The position numbers were made by a program, and so were the translations under genes. A model generated the notes under the pieces. The model had not been told where the DNA came from. It saw only the letters and a program-made list of their open reading frames with translations, and searched no databases. DNA of 64,000 nt, from the NCBI GenBank assembly GCA_002841375.1, contig PGZO01000005.1:1-64000 (forward strand), read 5' to 3'. Shown here one piece after another: positions 1 through 8,653 of this stretch. This DNA is from Firmicutes bacterium HGW-Firmicutes-7 (GTDB lineage: Bacteria; Bacillota; Clostridia; Lachnospirales; Vallitaleaceae). Each line of letters begins with the position of its first letter. Position 1 is the first letter of the stretch.

Positions 1-2
1 AG

Positions 3-149
3 CAATTAGAAAAAGTAGGACAATCTATTGAAGTAGCGGTTGCCCATACGCAAAAGATCATGGATGCAAACACTACGCAGACAGAAAAATCCAAGGAAGC
101 AACGCAGTTTATTGAGCAATTAAGTAGTAGAAGTGCTTCGCTTGAATAA
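3..149 (+). CDS. C-terminal end of a probable methyl-accepting chemotaxis protein (5' truncated)
   Basis: An open frame enters from the left edge and stops at TAA 147-149, leaving 48 codons. The residues are an uninterrupted amphipathic helix rich in Q, E, K, S and A (for example EKVGQSIEVAV and EQLSSRSASLE), which is how the distal coiled coil of a chemoreceptor signalling domain normally ends. The diagnostic hairpin tip lies outside the window, so the family is inferred from composition only. A good intrinsic terminator follows 55 bases downstream, consistent with a transcription-unit end. Confidence 0.5.
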   Translation, partial: QLEKVGQSIEVAVAHTQKIMDANTTQTEKSKEATQFIEQLSSRSASLE

Positions 150-203
150 CAAATGTGATACAAAGGAATTGGGTAATACATGAAGTGTGCAATAAATATG
201 CAT

Positions 204-256
204 AAAGATAAGGCTTACAGAACGTTATCGTTTCGGAAGCCTTATCTTTGTTTTTT
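204..256 (+). terminator. Intrinsic terminator after the chemoreceptor fragment
   Basis: A 13-bp perfect stem, AAAGATAAGGCTT (204-216) with AAGCCTTATCTTT (237-249), is followed by a T-run (251-256). The rest of the gap to 442 holds only a TATAAT-like -10 at 311-316 with no convincing -35, and a purine-rich ribosome site before 443. Confidence 0.85.
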
Positions 257-442
257 AAAACATTATTCCTTCCAGGGTAAAGTTTGATCTCAATATACGA
301 TTTATTATGATATAATGGAAATAATTGTAAAATTAAGTGACTTTATAAGGATTCTAACAGGAGTACGGAGGTTTTGTATCAATTTACTCTGAGAAATGAT
401 TATAAAAAGAATATCTTGAATTAGAAAAGAAGGTGAAAAAAT

Positions 443-3313
443 ATGGAAAATGATTCTGTAAAGAACATAGATCCTTCAGCATATAGATTTTCGGAGATTT
501 TTGATTTAAATGAAATTCAAAAGCTTCAAGATTTATTTTCTGCTGCCACCGGGGTGGCATCAATTATTACAGAACCTGATGGAAAGCCTATTACAAGACC
601 AAGTGGATTTTGTAGTTTTTGTAGTGAAATTGTAAGAAAAACAGAAAAAGGTCTGAAAAATTGCTTATTATCTGATGCAATAATAGGAAGCCCTAAAGTT
701 GATGGACCTCGTATGCAAAAATGTTTGAGTGGAGGGTTATTAGATGGTGGAGCAAGTATTATTGTTGAAGGTAAGCATATTGCCAATTGGTTAATTGGGC
801 AAGTTTTAGATGACAACTTCGAAATTAAACAATTGCTTCCCTATGCAGATTTCATTGGTGTTAATCATGAATTGTATATTAATGAATTGGTTAAAGTTAA
901 GAGGATGTCAAAACATCAATTTGAAAGTATATGTGACTTCCTCTTTTTAAATGCGCAACAATTATCTAAGTATGCATTGGAAAATCTTTCGTTAACATAT
1001 GAGATGAATCAAAAGATAATGAATGAAGCTGCAATGAAGCATTTAAATAAAGAACTCGCTTTAAATGTAAAGCTAAGAACGCTGCAATTAGAAGAAGTAA
1101 ATAGCCACTTAGAAGCAGCTAATATACGTGCAGAAGAAGCCAATGCAGAATTAGAAGAAGCGAATGCGGAACTAGAAGAAATTAATACAATCTTAGAAGA
1201 AGAAATTTCTGAACGTCAAAAGGTTGAAGAAGAAATAAAGCATTTAAATGAAGATTTAGAAAACATGGTTATGCAACGGACAAAGCAACTTCAGAAAATG
1301 AATACTGCACTACAAGAGGAAATTCTTGAACGAAAGCGAATTGAAGAGGAGTTGAAAAAAAGTGAGGATCAATATAGGTTATCTGAGGAAAGCCTTAATA
1401 AGGCACAGAAAGTTGCACATCTAGGCAGTTGGAGTTGGGACAAACGTAATAACAAGTTAGAATGGTCGGACGGTATGTATCATATTTTTAACCTTGAAAA
1501 AAGAAGTGTAAAGGGTAGACTTGAAGACACTATTCATAAACTCGTCCATCCTGAGGATTTACACTTGTTTCTACAATTTAAAATGGATTTTATTGAAAAG
1601 AAGCCAATGGAATATCGGATTATATGGCCTGATCAATCCATTCACTACATTTGGACGAAAGTTGGGGATGTATTTTTAGATAAGTTAGGTAAGCCTATAT
1701 TTTTAACGGGTATATCGCAAGATATTACAGAAAGAAAAATTATTGAAGGTGCTAAGAAACAGGCAGAAGCAGCTAATGACGCTAAAAGCACCTTTCTTGC
1801 AAATATGAGCCATGAAATACGAACCCCAATTAATGCGATTATAGGGTTTAATTATCTCATTCAGAAAACACAACTTACTGATGTACAAAGAAATTATGTG
1901 GAAAAAACAATAATATCAGCACAAAATCTCGTAGGACTTGTCAATGATGTTCTTGATTTTTCCAAAATTGAAGCCAATAAAATTAACCTTGAAGACAACT
2001 TATTTGATTTATATGAGGTATTAAATAGCATTTCAAGTATTGTGAGTTTTAATCTATATGATAAAAAATTAAAACTACAATATTCTGTAAATCCAAATAT
2101 TCCAAAGTTATTAAAAGGGGATGCATTTAGACTCAATCAAATTCTCCTTAACCTAATAAATAATTCTATAAAATTTACAGAACAAGGTGAAATAACCGTT
2201 ACGCTTGATATAGAAAGTAAGGATGAGAAACATGTTATGTTGAAATTTATTGTAGAGGATACTGGCATTGGTATGAGTGAAGAGCAACAAAGTAAACTTT
2301 TCGATGCCTTTTCTCAGGTAGATATGTCGACTACTCGAAAATATGGTGGAACTGGACTTGGTCTTTCGATATCTAAAAGTCTTATTAAACTTATGGGGGG
2401 AGGCATTCAAGTAAAAAGTAAGCTAGGGCAAGGTTCCCAGTTTGTATTTACTGCTCAATTTGAATGGAATAATAGATTTGGTATTGATGAGAATACGTAT
2501 AAGAAGCTTGATTTTATTAAAGTGCTTTTGGTATGTAAGGATCATAATATGGCATCAATTATTGGGAGTGAGCTTGTCCAATTTGATATAAAAATTAAAA
2601 CAGTCGAAGCGGTATCAGCTGCTATTCAAACATTACTGGAAGAGGACGGTACTAATTTAGTAATTATCGATTGGAAGTTATTTGTAGAAGACGGTTTATA
2701 TGCTGCAAATGAAATAAAAGCTGCAATGGGGAGTTTAACACCAATTATTAAAATTGTAAGTGCTTCAAGAGAGCATGAACTTGAACTACTTGAAAATGAA
2801 AATAACATTAGCCCGATATACTATTTTCCTATGGGAAAAGTGCAGCTTTATAATAAATTGACCCGTGTTTTCCCCGTAAGCTTTAAAAATGAGGAGAATA
2901 CTGGAGACGTATCGATGAAGGATTTAATAAATACACCTAACAGTATAAAAATATTACTTGTTGAAGACAATGACATTAATCAAGAATTAGCAAAGGCCAT
3001 TCTGGAAGAATATGGTTATACCATTCATATTGCGGAGCATGGTCGTATAGCGCTAGACATGATATTACAGGAAACATATGACATCGTGCTAATGGATTTA
3101 CAAATGCCGGTGATGGACGGATACGAAGCGACCAGAAAAATTAGAGAAATTGATAGGTTTAAGAATCTTCCGATAATAGCAATGTCTGCTCATGCTATTA
3201 AAGGTATAAAAGAAAAAGTATATGAAGTAGGCATGAATGACTATATTACGAAGCCTTTTGATGTATCAAAGATGATAAGTACGCTAAAAAAGTGGATAAG
3301 TGTTGAAAAGTAA
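443..3313 (+). CDS. PocR-domain PAS hybrid sensor histidine kinase with two receiver domains
   Basis: A soluble hybrid kinase of 956 residues with no membrane segment. Order of domains: PocR ligand-sensing domain (about 15-175, cysteines in the CSFCSEIVRKTEKGLKNC stretch), a Glu-rich coiled coil with tandem EEANAELE repeats (about 200-320), PAS (about 325-440, GSWSWDKRNNKLEWSDG), HisKA with phospho-acceptor His457 (SHEIRTP), HATPase (NSIKF, DTGIGM and GGTGLGLS boxes), a divergent receiver (about 690-800), and a canonical receiver (about 833-950) with Asp885 in LMDLQMPVMDG. PocR domains are known to sense small ligands such as hydrocarbon derivatives or 1,2-propanediol; the ligand here is unknown. 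An AAGGTG ribosome site precedes the ATG. It stands alone, so its output is probably the terminal receiver acting on an unlinked partner. Confidence 0.9.
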   Translation: MENDSVKNIDPSAYRFSEIFDLNEIQKLQDLFSAATGVASIITEPDGKPITRPSGFCSFCSEIVRKTEKGLKNCLLSDAIIGSPKVDGPRMQKCLSGGLLDGGASIIVEGKHIANWLIGQVLDDNFEIKQLLPYADFIGVNHELYINELVKVKRMSKHQFESICDFLFLNAQQLSKYALENLSLTYEMNQKIMNEAAMKHLNKELALNVKLRTLQLEEVNSHLEAANIRAEEANAELEEANAELEEINTILEEEISERQKVEEEIKHLNEDLENMVMQRTKQLQKMNTALQEEILERKRIEEELKKSEDQYRLSEESLNKAQKVAHLGSWSWDKRNNKLEWSDGMYHIFNLEKRSVKGRLEDTIHKLVHPEDLHLFLQFKMDFIEKKPMEYRIIWPDQSIHYIWTKVGDVFLDKLGKPIFLTGISQDITERKIIEGAKKQAEAANDAKSTFLANMSHEIRTPINAIIGFNYLIQKTQLTDVQRNYVEKTIISAQNLVGLVNDVLDFSKIEANKINLEDNLFDLYEVLNSISSIVSFNLYDKKLKLQYSVNPNIPKLLKGDAFRLNQILLNLINNSIKFTEQGEITVTLDIESKDEKHVMLKFIVEDTGIGMSEEQQSKLFDAFSQVDMSTTRKYGGTGLGLSISKSLIKLMGGGIQVKSKLGQGSQFVFTAQFEWNNRFGIDENTYKKLDFIKVLLVCKDHNMASIIGSELVQFDIKIKTVEAVSAAIQTLLEEDGTNLVIIDWKLFVEDGLYAANEIKAAMGSLTPIIKIVSASREHELELLENENNISPIYYFPMGKVQLYNKLTRVFPVSFKNEENTGDVSMKDLINTPNSIKILLVEDNDINQELAKAILEEYGYTIHIAEHGRIALDMILQETYDIVLMDLQMPVMDGYEATRKIREIDRFKNLPIIAMSAHAIKGIKEKVYEVGMNDYITKPFDVSKMISTLKKWISVEK

Positions 3314-3352
3314 AGCTGAAAAATATATAATACTTATTCTTTGAAGAAATGA

Positions 3353-3386
3353 AAACTTGACCGATATTGTGGGGCAGGTTTTTATT
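3353..3386 (+). terminator. Probable terminator of the PocR kinase gene
   Basis: AAACTTGACC (3353-3362) pairs with GGGCAGGTTT (3372-3381), allowing one G-U pair and one mismatch, and runs into a T-rich tail. Confidence 0.6.
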
Positions 3387-3545
3387 TATTTTAAAGTTTT
3401 ATATGAATTTCAATAAGCCATCTCTAATTAATTACAAAGAATGTATAAATTTATATACGAATGGAACATGCTATTAAAGACGTTTGTAATTAAAGGAGAA
3501 AGGAGAAATAAAGTCAGCTTCTACATGTGATTAACCGTATAAAAT

Positions 3546-4568
3546 ATGTTTATGCCTAAGAGAATATTATTTGAAAAAGGTTCATTAGATTATGAAATGG
3601 CTCAGAAAATATACATGAAATTCAAAGATAAGGAGTCTATAGAAATCATACATTTGACATCCAATCAACTTAAACAACACATCCCAGGGGAGGACTTATA
3701 TGCTCAATATAGAGAGGGGAAAAAGACTTTGGTCGTTGGCACTAAGAAAAGTTTGAAGTTCCAATCTTGTAAACCTTCAGCCCATTATCAGCTTCCGTTA
3801 GTATTAGGGTGTATGGGGCAATGTCAATATTGTTATTTAAATACACAGTTAGGAGATAAGCCTTTTATAAGAGTCCATGTCAATATTGATGATATATTCG
3901 TTCAAGCACAAAAATATATAGATGAAAGATTACCAGAAGGTACCTTATTTGAAGGAGCGGCAACATCTGATCCTGTGCCGGTAGAACCATACACCAACTC
4001 TTTAGAAAAAACGATAAGATTCTTTGGAGACAATGAAAATGCTAAATTTAGGTTTGTAACAAAGTATAATGATATAGATACACTGCTTGGCTTAGCACAC
4101 AATGGACATACTGAAATAAGATTTAGTATAAATACAGATTCGGTTATTAACCAATATGAGCAATTTACCGCCTCTCGTGATAAGCGTATAGAAGCAAGTA
4201 TAAAAGTGGCTCGTGCAGGTTATCCTACAGGCTTTTTGATTGCTCCAGTGTTTATTTATCCTAATTGGAAAGAAGAGTATCGTGATTTACTACTGAGATT
4301 GAGGAGCAAGATTCCTAGTGACCTAGTATATCCGATAACTTTCGAAGTGATTTCTCATCGGTATACGACTAAAGCTAAAAATATAATCCAACAAGTATTT
4401 CCCGATACAACGTTACCTATGTTAGATGAGGAGCGTAAATTTAAATATGGTCAATTTGGATATGGGAAATATGTATACCCAAAGGAAAGCCTCGAAGAGA
4501 TCAAACAGTTTTTTCAAAAAGAGATTGAGGAATTATTTAATCATAAAGAAGTCAAATATATTATATAA
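3546..4568 (+). CDS. splB: Spore photoproduct lyase (radical SAM)
   Basis: Repairs the UV thymine dimer (spore photoproduct) in germinating-spore DNA using S-adenosylmethionine. The 340-residue length fits the family. The [4Fe-4S] motif is CMGQCQYC (Cys89, Cys93, Cys96; the CX3CX2C spacing). Conserved SPL blocks such as KPSAHY, RFVTKY, RFSIN, ASIKVA and AGYPTGF are present. The position equivalent to the Bacillus hydrogen-donor Cys141 reads GAATSD, so Ala139 replaces Cys, while Cys75 (FQSCKPS) sits where clostridial enzymes carry an alternative Cys. An in-frame stop at 3540-3542 limits the start to ATG 3546 or ATG 3552. Neither has a near ribosome site; the purine run at 3493-3505 is about 40 bases away. 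Confidence 0.95.
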   Translation: MFMPKRILFEKGSLDYEMAQKIYMKFKDKESIEIIHLTSNQLKQHIPGEDLYAQYREGKKTLVVGTKKSLKFQSCKPSAHYQLPLVLGCMGQCQYCYLNTQLGDKPFIRVHVNIDDIFVQAQKYIDERLPEGTLFEGAATSDPVPVEPYTNSLEKTIRFFGDNENAKFRFVTKYNDIDTLLGLAHNGHTEIRFSINTDSVINQYEQFTASRDKRIEASIKVARAGYPTGFLIAPVFIYPNWKEEYRDLLLRLRSKIPSDLVYPITFEVISHRYTTKAKNIIQQVFPDTTLPMLDEERKFKYGQFGYGKYVYPKESLEEIKQFFQKEIEELFNHKEVKYII

Positions 4569-4660
4569 GGTTTGAATGTTAATATTATATTTAAGTGGGT
4601 GATTTGTTGGATAGGGCAAATGTTTTTAATAAAAGCATCATATTATTACAATACTTCCAA

Positions 4661-4689
4661 TTGACATACTAGAATACTAGTGATATAAT
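4661..4689 (+). promoter_or_regulatory. uxu promoter with overlapping palindromic operator
   Basis: TTGACA (4661-4666), a 17-bp spacer and TATAAT (4684-4689) are a perfect sigma-A promoter. Inside the spacer lies ACTAGAATACTAGT (4668-4681), perfect inverted arms ACTAG/CTAGT around four bases. Nearly the same 14-mer is in the promoter of the downstream GntR gene (7568-7581), so it is probably the repressor operator. Confidence 0.85.
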
Positions 4690-4770
4690 ATGCTATATAA
4701 ATAACAAACCCGAAAGATTTAGTTCTATTTATACCAAATATGATTTTTGGAGCATAGGAGTGAAATTTAC

Positions 4771-5844
4771 ATGAAAATGATTTTACGTTGGTTTCCTAAC
4801 GGAGATGACAGTGTAACGTTACAACAGATTAAACAGACGCCAGGTGTAACAGGCGTTGCTACCTGCCTGCCCCAAATACCTGTAGGTGAAGTTTGGCCGC
4901 TGGAAGTCCTAGAAGCATTAAAAAAAGAAATAAATGATGCAGGCCTTGAAATGGAAGTCATTGAAAGTGTTAATATCCATGAGGATATTAAGAAGGGACT
5001 TCCAGAACGAGAGCAGTATATACAAAACTATATTAAAACCTTGGAAAACATCTCTAAAGTGGGCGTTAAATGTTTATGTTATAATTTTATGCCGGTTATT
5101 GATTGGGCTAGAAGTGATTTAGAGCATCCATTAGCTGATGGAAGTACGGCTATGGCATACAGACATGAAGAGGTTATAAAAATGAACCCTGCTACGATGG
5201 CAGATGTTATGGCAAGCAAAGCGAAAGGTTATTCGCTACCAGGATGGGAGCCAGAAAGATTAGGTGCTATGGCTCAAGACATTGAATTTTATAAAAACAT
5301 GTCGACAGAAACCTACTGGGAAAATATGAAGTATTTTTTAGATGCTGTAATCCCTTATGCAGAAAAATATGACATAAAGATGGCTATTCATCCAGATGAT
5401 CCACCATGGCCTCTTTATGATTTACCTAAAGTGATTACAAATATTGAAAATGTTAGGAAATTCTTGTCTCTGAATGAGAGTGTATATAATGGATTGACGA
5501 TTTGTTCAGGAAGCTTAGGATCAAGCTTAGACAATGATATCCCGGAAATAATCAAAGAATTTTCGGGTCAGGGAAGAGTTCACTTTGCACATATTCGTAA
5601 TTTAAAGCATTTAAATGAAAAGGATTTTGATGAATGCGCCCATCTAAGTCAATGTGGGGACTTAGATATGTTTGAAATTGTTAAGGCTTATCATGATACT
5701 GACTATACTGGTTATATAAGACCTGATCACGGACGTATGCTATGGGGTGAGAAGGCGAGACCAGGTTATGGTTTATATGATCGAGCGCTTGGTGCAAACT
5801 ATCTCTTAGGTTTGTGGGAAGCCATTGGAAAAATGAAAAAGTAA
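4771..5844 (+). CDS. uxuA: Mannonate dehydratase
   Basis: Dehydrates D-mannonate to 2-keto-3-deoxygluconate in hexuronate (glucuronate) catabolism; cytoplasmic, metal dependent. The protein has 357 residues and begins MKMILRWFPNGDDSV, which lines up with the usual RWxG N-terminus. Metal and active-site motifs HPDDPP, CSGSLG, HIRN and RPDHGR are intact. ATG 4771 is chosen because AGGAG lies at 4756-4760; an in-frame TTG at 4747 would add eight residues but has no such site. It is first in the uxuA-uxuB-gntR locus and is driven by the consensus promoter with the ACTAG operator. Confidence 0.96.
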   Translation: MKMILRWFPNGDDSVTLQQIKQTPGVTGVATCLPQIPVGEVWPLEVLEALKKEINDAGLEMEVIESVNIHEDIKKGLPEREQYIQNYIKTLENISKVGVKCLCYNFMPVIDWARSDLEHPLADGSTAMAYRHEEVIKMNPATMADVMASKAKGYSLPGWEPERLGAMAQDIEFYKNMSTETYWENMKYFLDAVIPYAEKYDIKMAIHPDDPPWPLYDLPKVITNIENVRKFLSLNESVYNGLTICSGSLGSSLDNDIPEIIKEFSGQGRVHFAHIRNLKHLNEKDFDECAHLSQCGDLDMFEIVKAYHDTDYTGYIRPDHGRMLWGEKARPGYGLYDRALGANYLLGLWEAIGKMKK

Positions 5845-5845
5845 A

Positions 5846-5874
5846 TATACACCACCTATTTTGGGTGGTGTATA
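5846..5874 (+). terminator. Intercistronic hairpin between uxuA and uxuB
   Basis: TATACACCACC (5846-5856) pairs perfectly with GGTGGTGTATA (5864-5874). There is no T-run after it, so it more likely stabilises or processes the message, or attenuates weakly, than terminates. Confidence 0.5.
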
Positions 5875-5908
5875 AATATATATTTGAAAGGATAGCGTGA
5901 GGTGTATT

Positions 5909-7528
5909 ATGTTAGAATTAACAGAAAAAAGCATTAATAACAAAGAAAATTGGAAATTTGCTGGTATAAAATTACCTGAATTTGATTATCTACAAATGGC
6001 TGAGAAAACAAAAGAAAATCCGATATGGATACATTTTGGTGCAGGAAATATTTTTCGTGGTTTTATAGCTCAGCTGCAGCAACAACTTTTAAATAAGGGG
6101 TTATCTGAATATGGCATCATTGCTACAGATACTTTTGATTACGACATCATTGATAAAATCTACAAGCCCTATGATAATTTGACAATGCTTGTGAGTCTTT
6201 TTGCAGATGGACAAATGAAAAAAGAAGTAATTGGAAGTATTGCAGAAGCATTGAAAGCAGATTTTGATGCTACTGATCAGGTTAAAAGACTAAAAGAAAT
6301 CTTTAAAAATCCTAGCTTACAGATGGTTAGTTTTACCATTACTGAAAAGGGTTATGCCTTAAATGATGCACGAGGAGATATTTTGGAATTGGTAACTACT
6401 GATTTTATTAATGGTCCAGATAAGCCTAGACATGCTATGAGTATCATTACCGCCTTAGTTTATGAAAGGTACTTAGAAGGAGAATTGCCAATTGCATTAG
6501 TAAGTATGGATAACTGTAGTCATAACGGTGAAAAACTTCAAGCAGCAATTTTGAAAATCGCAAACGAATGGATTAATAATGGGTTTGTTAATAAGGATTT
6601 TTTGAGTTACTTGAATAATGAGTCAAAAGTTTCTTTTCCATGGAGCATGATTGATAAAATAACACCAAGGCCCTCAGAGGTTGTTAAAGATCAGTTGGAA
6701 CAAATTGGGCTAGGAGGCATGGCGCCTATTGTCACATCTAGAAATACTTTTATTGCACCATTTGTTAACGCAGAAGTTCCACAATACCTAGTAATCGAGG
6801 ATAAATTTCCAAATGGTAGACCTTGTTTGGAGAAGGCAGGTGTTTATTTTACGGATAGGGATACTGTGAATAATACGGAGAGGATGAAGGTGACAACTTG
6901 CCTAAATCCACTGCATACAGCACTAGCTGTGTATGGATGTCTCCTAGGATATACAAGTATCGCAAAGGAAATGATGGATACTGATCTTAAGCTTCTTGTC
7001 GAAAAAATTGGTTACAAAGAAGGAATTCCAGTAGTTGTGGACCCTAAAATTTTTAGTTCTATGGTGTTTATTAAAGAAGTAATCGAAGAAAGACTTCCAA
7101 ATCCATTTATCCCTGATGCGCCTCAGAGAATTGCAACGGATACTAGTCAGAAAATGGCTATTCGATTCGGTGAAACAATTAAGTCCTATATAGAAAGGAC
7201 TGATTTGAATCCGTCTGATTTGGTATTTATACCTCTAGCAATTGCAGGATGGTTAAGATACCTAATGGGCGTGGATGACAATCTAAAGCCTATGGATGTA
7301 AGTAGTGACCCTATGTTGGAAGAATTAAAACAAATTCTAAGTGGAATTGAGGTAGGTAAGCAAGAAACGTATAACAACCATTTAGAATCTATATTATCAA
7401 ACCCTGTTTTATTTGCTGTGAATCTTTATGAAGCGGGTTTAGCAAATAAAGTTGAAAGATATTTTCTTGAATTAATAAAAGGAAAGAACGCTGTACGAAA
7501 TACTTTGAAAAAGTATTTGTATGAGTAA
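5909..7528 (+). CDS. uxuB: Fructuronate reductase (mannitol dehydrogenase family)
   Basis: Expected to interconvert D-fructuronate and D-mannonate with NAD(H), the step before UxuA. At 539 residues it is a polyol-specific long-chain dehydrogenase, larger than the roughly 490 residues of E. coli UxuB. The N-terminal Rossmann segment reads IHFGAGNIFRG. The catalytic region is KVTTCLNPLHTALA; the Lys is six residues before the Asn rather than the five of classical mannitol dehydrogenases, so either the alignment shifts or this subgroup differs. ATG 5909 is preferred over GTG 5897 because TGAGGTG (5898-5904) is its ribosome site. Context next to uxuA and a GntR gene supports the assignment; tagaturonate reductase is the main alternative. 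Confidence 0.88.
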   Translation: MLELTEKSINNKENWKFAGIKLPEFDYLQMAEKTKENPIWIHFGAGNIFRGFIAQLQQQLLNKGLSEYGIIATDTFDYDIIDKIYKPYDNLTMLVSLFADGQMKKEVIGSIAEALKADFDATDQVKRLKEIFKNPSLQMVSFTITEKGYALNDARGDILELVTTDFINGPDKPRHAMSIITALVYERYLEGELPIALVSMDNCSHNGEKLQAAILKIANEWINNGFVNKDFLSYLNNESKVSFPWSMIDKITPRPSEVVKDQLEQIGLGGMAPIVTSRNTFIAPFVNAEVPQYLVIEDKFPNGRPCLEKAGVYFTDRDTVNNTERMKVTTCLNPLHTALAVYGCLLGYTSIAKEMMDTDLKLLVEKIGYKEGIPVVVDPKIFSSMVFIKEVIEERLPNPFIPDAPQRIATDTSQKMAIRFGETIKSYIERTDLNPSDLVFIPLAIAGWLRYLMGVDDNLKPMDVSSDPMLEELKQILSGIEVGKQETYNNHLESILSNPVLFAVNLYEAGLANKVERYFLELIKGKNAVRNTLKKYLYE

Positions 7529-7557
7529 TCATCCTTTAGGGAGGTTTGTCATTTTTA

Positions 7558-7586
7558 TTGACTAATTACAAGAATACTAGTAAACT
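7558..7586 (+). promoter_or_regulatory. gntR promoter with the uxu-type operator
   Basis: TTGACT (7558-7563), 17 bp, TAAACT (7581-7586). The spacer contains ACAAGAATACTAGT (7568-7581), identical to the uxuA operator at 13 of 14 positions. This suggests the repressor controls both uxuA and itself, with a weaker left half-site here. Confidence 0.75.
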
Positions 7587-7616
7587 AAAGGAAAAGGTAA
7601 AATTAAGGAGAAAGTC

Positions 7617-8291
7617 ATGCATATTACAGAAAGATTTGCAAAAGAAACAGCGCGTGATTTTGCCCTTCGTACATTAAAACACAACATTATTATTTTAGAA
7701 CTTGCTCCAGGCAGTCTAGTTAGTGAAAATGAACTGGCTAGTGAAATGGGACTTTCTCGTACGCCTGTGCGGGAGGCGTTGATTGAACTCAGTAGAGCAC
7801 AAATTGTTGAAGTTTATCCTCAAAAAGGAAGTGTTGTTTCTAAAATTGATTATCATATGGTTGAAGAGGCAAGATTTATACGTGTTGTTCTTGAAAAAGC
7901 AATAGTAGAACTTGCATGTGAATGTGCGTTGGAAGATGATTTAAGTTTATTAGAAAAGAACATTAAGCTTCAGGAATTTTATATTCAAAATCCTTCTCCT
8001 GATAAGCTTTTGGAATTGGATAATGAGTTTCATCTTGATTTATTCAAAATGGTTCATAAGATACAGACGTATTATTTAATGGATAGTATGATGGTGCATT
8101 TTGATAGGGTTAGAAGCATGAGCTTACACACAATTAAAGATATCAAAATTGTAGAAGATCACAAAGCGGTTTTAGAAGCCATTAAGAATAAAAATAAGGA
8201 TCAAGCAAAACAAGCAATAACGAAGCATTTATCTAGGTATATAATTGATAAAGATGAAATTCAAAAAGAATATCCGGATTATTTTAAGTAA
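7617..8291 (+). CDS. GntR/FCD-family transcriptional regulator of the hexuronate genes
   Basis: A 224-residue FadR-subfamily regulator. The N-terminal winged helix carries NELASEMGLSRTPVREAL (about 37-55), typical of GntR. The C-terminal all-helical FCD effector domain follows (about 80-215), with metal-ligand type residues around FHLDLF and the C-terminal His-rich helix AITKHLSRY. AAGGAG precedes the ATG. Its position after uxuAB and the shared operator in both promoters point to a repressor relieved by a uronate intermediate, functionally like UxuR/ExuR. The effector itself is inferred. Confidence 0.88.
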   Translation: MHITERFAKETARDFALRTLKHNIIILELAPGSLVSENELASEMGLSRTPVREALIELSRAQIVEVYPQKGSVVSKIDYHMVEEARFIRVVLEKAIVELACECALEDDLSLLEKNIKLQEFYIQNPSPDKLLELDNEFHLDLFKMVHKIQTYYLMDSMMVHFDRVRSMSLHTIKDIKIVEDHKAVLEAIKNKNKDQAKQAITKHLSRYIIDKDEIQKEYPDYFK

Positions 8292-8314
8292 AAAATAAAA
8301 ATATATCGATAGAA

Positions 8315-8352
8315 TTAATAAGGGGGTGTCTACTGAGACAGCCCCTTATTAA
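8315..8352 (+). terminator. Strong hairpin after the GntR gene
   Basis: TTAATAAGGGGGTGTCT (8315-8331) pairs with AGACAGCCCCTTATTAA (8336-8352) with one mismatch. No T-run follows, but the stem is long and sits directly after the stop codon, so it is taken as the operon's end. Confidence 0.6.
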
Positions 8353-8381
8353 TATGGAAGGATTTCACTAGATTCAAGAGG

Positions 8382-8526
8382 TTGACGGTACATGTGCTAT
8401 ACGATAATAAAATGTAAAAAAATAGCAAAGTATGTAAATAAATAAAAATTACTTTAAAATTAGGCTAGAAACCTAGAATATAAAAGTAAAATAATGGTTG
8501 ACAAATTGTTGGATGACCAATAATAT
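8382..8526 (+). promoter_or_regulatory. Two candidate promoters upstream of the MBOAT gene
   Basis: First: TTGACG (8382-8387), 17 bp, TAATAA (8405-8410). Second: TTGACA (8498-8503), 17 bp, TAATAT (8521-8526). Either would give a long leader to the ATG at 8654. Nothing else is recognised in the 360-base gap 8292-8653. Confidence 0.55.
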
Positions 8527-8653
8527 AAAATAATAGAAATAAGACATCTCTAGTTTGTACTTATGATAAAAAAATTGGATGTAAATGTGTTAAAATACCT
8601 CAAGCGTCTTTTAATGGTGCTGGGTTTTACATAAAATTGGGGGGTATTGCTTA

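Noticed and set aside
1120-1215. Short tandem repeat in DNA (GAAGAAGCNAATGC-type) as a repeat locus.
   Set aside because: It simply encodes the Glu-rich EEANAELE coiled coil of the hybrid kinase.
5846-5874. Hairpin between uxuA and uxuB as a full terminator.
   Set aside because: No T-run, and uxuB has no separate promoter, so it is kept only as an intercistronic hairpin.
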